A stretch of DNA of 26,034 bases from JBCBEX01 sp039177895. GTDB taxonomy: Bacteria; Bacteroidota; Rhodothermia; Rhodothermales; Rubricoccaceae. Shown here one piece after another: positions 22,105-26,034 of this stretch. Below the pieces are notes generated by a model. That model was not told the DNA's origin. It did no database searches and saw nothing but the letters and a program-made list of their open reading frames with translations. The stretch covers positions 1-26,034 of the forward strand of contig JBCDFO010000019.1 of assembly GCA_039177895.1 (NCBI GenBank), written 5' to 3'. Made by a program: the position numbers and the translations under genes. Each line of letters starts with the position of its first letter. Within the stretch, counting starts at the first letter, position 1.

Positions 22105-23469
22105 TCACTGGATCCAGATCGTCTTCGCGTTGACGAAGGCGCGAATGCCCTCGCGGCCGAGTTCCCGGCCGTAGCCGCTGTCACCGATCCCGCCGAACGG
22201 GAGGTGCGGGTGGCTCTGGCTCATCTGGTTGACGAACGCCCCGCCCGCCCGGAGTCGGCGCGCGATGGCTTCGCCTTTCGCGCGATCCTCGGTGAACACC
22301 GCGCTCGACAGCCCGAAGCGCGTTGCGTTGGCGAGCCGTACGGCGTCGTCGGCGTCCTCGGCAACGATGATTGCCGCGACGGGACCGAACAGCTCTTCCT
22401 CGAACGGGACCATGCCTTCGGTCACGTCGGAGAGCACAGTCGCCGGGTAGAAAAAGCCGGGGCGGTCTGGAACGGTGCCGCCCGTGCGCAGCGTCGCGCC
22501 CTGCGCTACGGTGCGCCAGACCTGGTCGTGGAGGCCATCGCGGAGGTCTTCGCGCGCCATCGGGCCGAGGTCGGTGCCGCCATCCATCGGGTCGCCGAGC
22601 GTGAGCGCCGCGACGCGCTCGACGAAACGCTCGGTGAAGGCGTCGGCAATGGGGCGCTCCAAGATGAACCGCTTCGCCGCGATACAGCTCTGGCCGTTGT
22701 TCTGCATCCGCGCCTGCACAGCGACGTCGAGCGTGCGGTCGACGTCCGCGTCGGCGAGGACGATGAACGGGTCCGAGCCACCGAGTTCGAGCACGGTGGG
22801 CTTGAGCGCCTGGCCGGCCTGGCTCGCCACGGCGCGGCCCGCCCGCTCGCTTCCGGTGAGCGTCACGGCCCGCACCCGCGCATCCTCGATCACGCCTTTA
22901 ACGGCGTCCACCTCGATGGGCAGGTTCTGGAAGACGCCCTCCGCGAAGCCCGCGTCGAGGAACAGCGCCTCGATGGCCTGCGCGCAGCCCTGGACGTTCT
23001 CGGCATGCTTCAGCAGACCCACGTTCCCTGCCATCACGGCAGGCGCGGCGAAGCGGAAAACTTGCCAGTACGGGAAGTTCCAGGGCATCACCGCGAGCAC
23101 CGGCCCGAGCGGCTCGTAGGCCACGAACGCGCGGTCGGCCTCGTCCACCGTACGCGGCTCGTCGGCGAGGAAGTCGGCGGCGCGGTCGGCGTAGAAGCGG
23201 CAGACCCAGGCGCACTTCCGGGCTTCGGCTTCGGCCTGCGCGACAGGCTTCCCCATCTCGCGTGTCATCGTCTCGGCGTGGACGCGGGCGTTCCTCCCCA
23301 GGCGGTCCGCGATATGATGGAGCTTCGCCGCCCGCTCCTCGAACGAGGTCGCCCGGTGCGCTTCGAATGCCTGGACAGCCCGGTCGAGGCACGCCTCAAG
23401 CGCCTCGCCCGAGAGCGCATCGTAGGTCTGGAGAATAGTGCCCGTAGCCGGGTCGATGGAGCGGAGCAT
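22105..23469 (-). CDS. sad: NAD(P)-dependent succinate-semialdehyde dehydrogenase (Sad/YneI type)
   Basis: The enzyme oxidises an aldehyde, probably succinate semialdehyde, to the acid. The 454-residue protein has the ALDH set: VMPWNFPYWQ with Asn131, GLLKHAENVQGCAQ with Lys154 for the cofactor, LTGSERAG, VLELGGSDPFIV with the base Glu228, the nucleophile Cys262 in NNGQSCIAAKRF, and EELFGPVAA. GLLKHAxNVxGCAQ and LDxxDPMDxGTDLGPMAR resemble E. coli Sad (YneI) more than GabD. I chose the ATG at 23469 (MLRSIDPATG), which begins at the conserved N-terminal strand; the longer frame adds 14 residues. The exact aldehyde remains an inference from similarity. Confidence 0.88.
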   Translation of the reverse strand: MLRSIDPATGTILQTYDALSGEALEACLDRAVQAFEAHRATSFEERAAKLHHIADRLGRNARVHAETMTREMGKPVAQAEAEARKCAWVCRFYADRAADFLADEPRTVDEADRAFVAYEPLGPVLAVMPWNFPYWQVFRFAAPAVMAGNVGLLKHAENVQGCAQAIEALFLDAGFAEGVFQNLPIEVDAVKGVIEDARVRAVTLTGSERAGRAVASQAGQALKPTVLELGGSDPFIVLADADVDRTLDVAVQARMQNNGQSCIAAKRFILERPIADAFTERFVERVAALTLGDPMDGGTDLGPMAREDLRDGLHDQVWRTVAQGATLRTGGTVPDRPGFFYPATVLSDVTEGMVPFEEELFGPVAAIIVAEDADDAVRLANATRFGLSSAVFTEDRAKGEAIARRLRAGGAFVNQMSQSHPHLPFGGIGDSGYGRELGREGIRAFVNAKTIWIQ

Positions 23470-23508
23470 GGCGGTAAGTCGGTACGTCAGGGCGTCAGCG
23501 AACGGCAA

Positions 23509-23584
23509 CACCGCAACACGGCCTCACCGCAACACGCTCTCTAAACGAAGCCGCGCGGCATCCGGGTTCGGACACCGCGCGGTG
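23509..23584. repeat. Direct repeat and GC palindromes upstream of the aldehyde dehydrogenase
   Basis: CACCGCAACACG occurs at 23509-23520 and again at 23525-23536. Just beyond are two palindromes with the same core, GCCGCGCGGC (23550-23559) and CACCGCGCGGTG (23573-23584). They lie in the 165-base region between the aldehyde dehydrogenase start and the upstream lipoprotein stop. They may act as a terminator for the lipoprotein transcript or as regulatory sites. Confidence 0.45.
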
Positions 23585-23591
23585 CGTGTAC

Positions 23592-23640
23592 TGCGAGCCG
23601 ACAGCTGCGAGCCGATCGCTGAAGGCCGGCAGCCCTACAG
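23592..23640. repeat. Degenerate heptamer array overlapping the lipoprotein stop codon
   Basis: Seven 7-base units run in phase: TGCGAGC, CGACAGC, TGCGAGC, CGATCGC, TGAAGGC, CGGCAGC, then CCTACAG. On the minus strand they read as GCTNNNG-like units, the same consensus as the arrays at 7184-7204 and 9850-9877. The last units overlap the stop codon of the lipoprotein gene. Confidence 0.55.
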
Positions 23641-24468
23641 CAACTCGCCGGTCATGGCGTCAGCCTCGAAGCGCTCGCCGTCGATCGCGATCACGAGCGT
23701 GCCGTCTCCGAAGGTGACCGTGAAGGTGACGTCCACGGCGCGCGTCTCACCGTCGAGGGCGGTGAACGTGGCCTGGTAGCGCCCGGTGATCGTACCGGAA
23801 GCGGCGTCGCGCCAGTCCTGCCGCGTCGTGGTCGGACCGGTGACATCGGTGTAGGTCAGCTCGATGCGGTGGTCGAGGGTGCGCGTGCCCGCCTCCGTGG
23901 TCCAGACGTCGGTGGCAGCGCGGGTCTGCGCGCCGTTGACCGTCACCATCTCCTCACCGAGTCCGGTCACGGTCGTAGTTCCGTCGATATCGGTGAGGGT
24001 GTGGCTGAAGCGCGGCCGGACGCGGGTGCCCGTGCCGTCTACGAGCGTGAACATGGCGGCAGTCGCCGTGCTCTTGAAGGGCGTCGGCGTGTCGTCGCGG
24101 AGGTACTGGACCGTCTGCGCGCGGCTGTAGGCCGCCGCGTAAGCGCCGTCTTGGCTCTCCCACGAGCACGCCACATCCCGGTCGTAGTGGACGGCGTCGG
24201 CATCGTAGGCGATCTCGTAGGTGCAGCCGTTGGTCGCCGAGGCGCTGGCGGTCGGCACGTCAGACTCAGAGCTAGCGGTGAGGAACGAAGTGGCGAAGGC
24301 GGCTGCCTCGTCGAGGGCACCGCCGCTGTCGAGCGCGATGGCGTTGGCGATGGAGGCGGCCGTCTCTTCGGTGGGCTCGGCGACGGCGTCGAGGGCGTCG
24401 TCGGTGGCCGCATCGCAGCCGACGAAGGCGAGGGCGGCAAGCAACGCGAGGGCGTAACGGATAGACAT
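23635..24468 (-). CDS. Predicted lipoprotein of unknown function
   Basis: The 277-residue protein starts MSIRYALALLAALAFVGCDA, a lipoprotein signal with Cys18 as the modified residue. A short acidic Ala/Glu/Thr-rich linker follows. The rest alternates polar and hydrophobic residues with many Thr, as in secreted beta-sandwich proteins (for example GRYQATFTALDGETRAVDVTFTVTFGDGTLVIAIDG). Two cysteines (GCTYEI and VACSWE) could form a disulfide. I do not recognise the family and see no catalytic motif. It is 162 bases downstream of the PspB-like gene on the same strand and 165 bases upstream of the aldehyde dehydrogenase. Confidence 0.72.
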   Translation of the reverse strand: MSIRYALALLAALAFVGCDAATDDALDAVAEPTEETAASIANAIALDSGGALDEAAAFATSFLTASSESDVPTASASATNGCTYEIAYDADAVHYDRDVACSWESQDGAYAAAYSRAQTVQYLRDDTPTPFKSTATAAMFTLVDGTGTRVRPRFSHTLTDIDGTTTVTGLGEEMVTVNGAQTRAATDVWTTEAGTRTLDHRIELTYTDVTGPTTTRQDWRDAASGTITGRYQATFTALDGETRAVDVTFTVTFGDGTLVIAIDGERFEADAMTGELL

Positions 24469-24630
24469 GGGAGGAAGGGACTGATGTGTGGTGCGTCGAA
24501 TCGGGTGACGCTCCCAGTATCGTCCGGGCCCCAGCCGCGACGTATCGCAAACCTGTGGCGAAATGGCACCGGAACGCCTGCGATTCTGCGAAGCACGCGT
24601 TCGGTGCGCTCAAACGGAACCGCGGCGTTC

Positions 24631-25032
24631 CTACCCGCGCATCCGCCGGGCGAGGCGGGCAAGCTCTTCCGCACGAGCGGCGTCCTCCGCGCTTTGGGTG
24701 TCGGCCAGCGGATCCTCCTGCAACTGCTCGTCGAGGAGGGCCGCGTCCAGCCGTGCCGTGACGCGCTCAACCTCCTCGGGGGACGGAGCGCTCTTCAGGA
24801 GGTCATACGTCTCTGTCGCCACGATGGCTTCGAGGTTGCGCACCCGCTCGCCCAGCCGCTCGCGCTCTGCCTCCCCAGCTTCAAGGGCAGCGGTGAGGTC
24901 GCCCATCGCCTTCTCCAGCGCCTTCGGGTCGATGGTGCCGCCCGTCTGCCTCTTGTGGTCGAGGTAGAGCGTGAACGTCGCGAAAGTCACGCCGATGATC
25001 ACGAGGAGGAGAATGAAGACAAACGGGGGCAT
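24631..25032 (-). CDS. PspB-like small membrane protein
   Basis: The 133-residue protein starts at the ATG at 25032 with one N-terminal transmembrane helix (FVFILLLVIIGVTFATFTLYL, residues 4-24), a basic stop-transfer DHKR, and a long charged helical region. It contains ERERLGERVRNLEAIVATETYDLL (about 56-79), which resembles the C-terminus of the phage-shock protein PspB (R-I-x-x-LE-x-I-L-D). PspB is shorter (about 74 residues), so the extra acidic C-terminal helix here is unusual. The 2TM protein at 16396-17007 ends with a similar LEAIV module. No pspA or pspC is nearby. It is divergent from a GT2 glycosyltransferase. Family membership is tentative. Confidence 0.65.
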   Translation of the reverse strand: MPPFVFILLLVIIGVTFATFTLYLDHKRQTGGTIDPKALEKAMGDLTAALEAGEAERERLGERVRNLEAIVATETYDLLKSAPSPEEVERVTARLDAALLDEQLQEDPLADTQSAEDAARAEELARLARRMRG

Positions 25033-25153
25033 CACGTTCAGGGGGTTGATGGCGACGACGCACGGCCTCAAGATCGCAGTTTCGAGCCGTGCTCGGTGGC
25101 TTAACTGAGCGGCGCGGTGGCCGATACCGAAGGCAATCCACCACCTCTCCGTT

Positions 25154-26034
25154 ATGCCGCTCGTCACCGCCCTCGGAACGCTGCTCGCCACCGTCGGGAC
25201 CGTCCTCGGGATGCTCGCCTTCGTGGCGTGCGCGCTCGTGGTGGGCTACCTGCTCGTATTCGCGCTTGCGAGCCGGGGGTTGCGGGCCGCGCCCGCGCTC
25301 GGCACGCCCGAGCACCGTCTCGCCGTCTTCATCCCGGCTTACAAGGAGGACGCCGTCATCGTGGACGTGGCGCAGCAGGCGCTCGACCAGTCGTATCCGC
25401 AGGCCCTCTACGAGGTGATCGTGATCGCGGACTCGCTGCAGCCGGCCACGCTCGACGCGCTCGCGGCGCTGCCGATCCAGGTCGTCGAGGTGTCGTTCGA
25501 GAAGAGCACGAAGGCGAAGGCGCTCAACGCGGCGCTGAGCCTGATCGCGACCCGGGCCGCTGCGGAGGGCGCGCCGCTCTTCGACGGCGCGGTCGTCCTC
25601 GACGCGGACAACGTCATGGAACGCGACGCGCTCGCCCGCCTTGCCGCACACCTCCAGGCTGGGGCGCAGGTGGTCCAGGGCCAGCGCGTGGCGAAGAACC
25701 TCGACACGCCGATGGCGAAGCTCGACGCGCTCAGCGAGGGCATCAACAACCAGATCTTCCGCGCCGGGCACGCGCACCTCGGCCTCTCGGCCGCGCTCAT
25801 CGGCTCCGGCATGGCGTTCGACTATGACCTGTTCGACCGCTGCATGAACCGCGCGCAGGCCGTCGGCGGCTTCGACAAGGAGCTCGAACTGATGCTGCTC
25901 GCCGAGGGCATCCGCATCGCGTGGGCCCCCGAGGCCGTCATCTACGACGAGAAGGTGAGCGGCGGGCAGACGTTCGAGAACCAGCGCACGCGGTGGCTCT
26001 CGGCGCAATTCCACTACCTCCGCCGCCACGCGGC
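25154..26034 (+). CDS. Processive-type GT2 glycosyltransferase, 5' part
   Basis: The frame runs from the ATG at 25154 past the end of the window (293 codons visible). An N-terminal transmembrane helix (about residues 14-40) is followed by a GT-A domain: AVFIPAYKEDAVIVDVAQQAL, the DxD-type metal site VVLDADNVM, QGQRVAKN, GSGMAFDYDLF, FDKELELMLLAEG in the acceptor/base region, and QRTRW as the QxxRW motif of processive glycan synthases. The protein probably makes or extends an exported polysaccharide at the inner membrane. The usual E-D of the base motif reads D-K-E-L-E here. It is divergent from the PspB-like gene; its 121-base upstream region shows no obvious structure. Confidence 0.85.
   Translation, partial: MPLVTALGTLLATVGTVLGMLAFVACALVVGYLLVFALASRGLRAAPALGTPEHRLAVFIPAYKEDAVIVDVAQQALDQSYPQALYEVIVIADSLQPATLDALAALPIQVVEVSFEKSTKAKALNAALSLIATRAAAEGAPLFDGAVVLDADNVMERDALARLAAHLQAGAQVVQGQRVAKNLDTPMAKLDALSEGINNQIFRAGHAHLGLSAALIGSGMAFDYDLFDRCMNRAQAVGGFDKELELMLLAEGIRIAWAPEAVIYDEKVSGGQTFENQRTRWLSAQFHYLRRHA

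Noticed and set aside
22204..23544. A 446-codon open frame opposite the aldehyde dehydrogenase.
   Set aside because: It is the antisense shadow of a well-conserved ALDH gene in GC-rich DNA. The translation is Arg/Glu/His-rich with no domain.

Overview
The window is a dense, very GC-rich bacterial chromosome segment (about 70% by eye). It has tight gene spacing, several GTG starts and no clear Shine-Dalgarno sequences. The gene set suggests a Bacteroidota-related lineage, most likely a Rhodothermia (Salinibacter/Rubricoccus-like) marine bacterium: a Bacteroidota-type DapD, a DUF58/BatD-like pair, a 2TM-domain protein, and an OmpA protein with a lectin-like domain. This placement is inference from gene content, not a phylogenetic result.

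Layout. Positions 1-4483 (+) hold the end of a surface-polysaccharide operon: a gene tail, a GT4 glycosyltransferase, a Wzx-type flippase and an O-antigen ligase/polymerase-like protein. Positions 4543-6156 (-) hold purQ followed by a gluzincin-type lipoprotein, with a strong hairpin between them. Positions 6277-8183 (+) hold a DUF58 protein and a BatD-like membrane protein. Positions 8184-9837 hold a divergent MarR regulator and DFR-like reductase around a good operator palindrome. Positions 9987-12211 hold a renalase-like FAD oxidoreductase, a small membrane protein and pdxH.

Positions 12335-14954 hold a lower-GC type II restriction-modification cassette: a gamma-type amino-methyltransferase (+) facing an XRE controller-restriction endonuclease pair (-). 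The two promoter regions carry the same quasi-palindrome, ATCCC-N5-RGGAT, which suggests one controller protein acts on both. This is the most system-like element in the window.

Positions 15039-17007 (-) hold mgsA, a DinB/DUF1569-like protein, a VOC protein and a 2TM protein. Positions 17177-19523 (+) hold an OmpA-family protein, a 167-bp terminal-inverted-repeat element (MITE-like) and a methionine-rich secreted protein. Positions 19631-22092 (+) hold dapA, dapD and ogt, with two copies of an interspersed palindrome in the gaps. Positions 22105-25032 (-) hold a Sad-type aldehyde dehydrogenase, a lipoprotein and a PspB-like small membrane protein. The window ends inside a processive GT2 glycosyltransferase (+).

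At smaller scale, three loci carry degenerate heptamer arrays with the same GCTNNNG consensus, one of them inside a signal-peptide coding region. No rRNA, tRNA, CRISPR array or complete transposase gene was seen. No gap between genes exceeds 300 bases.
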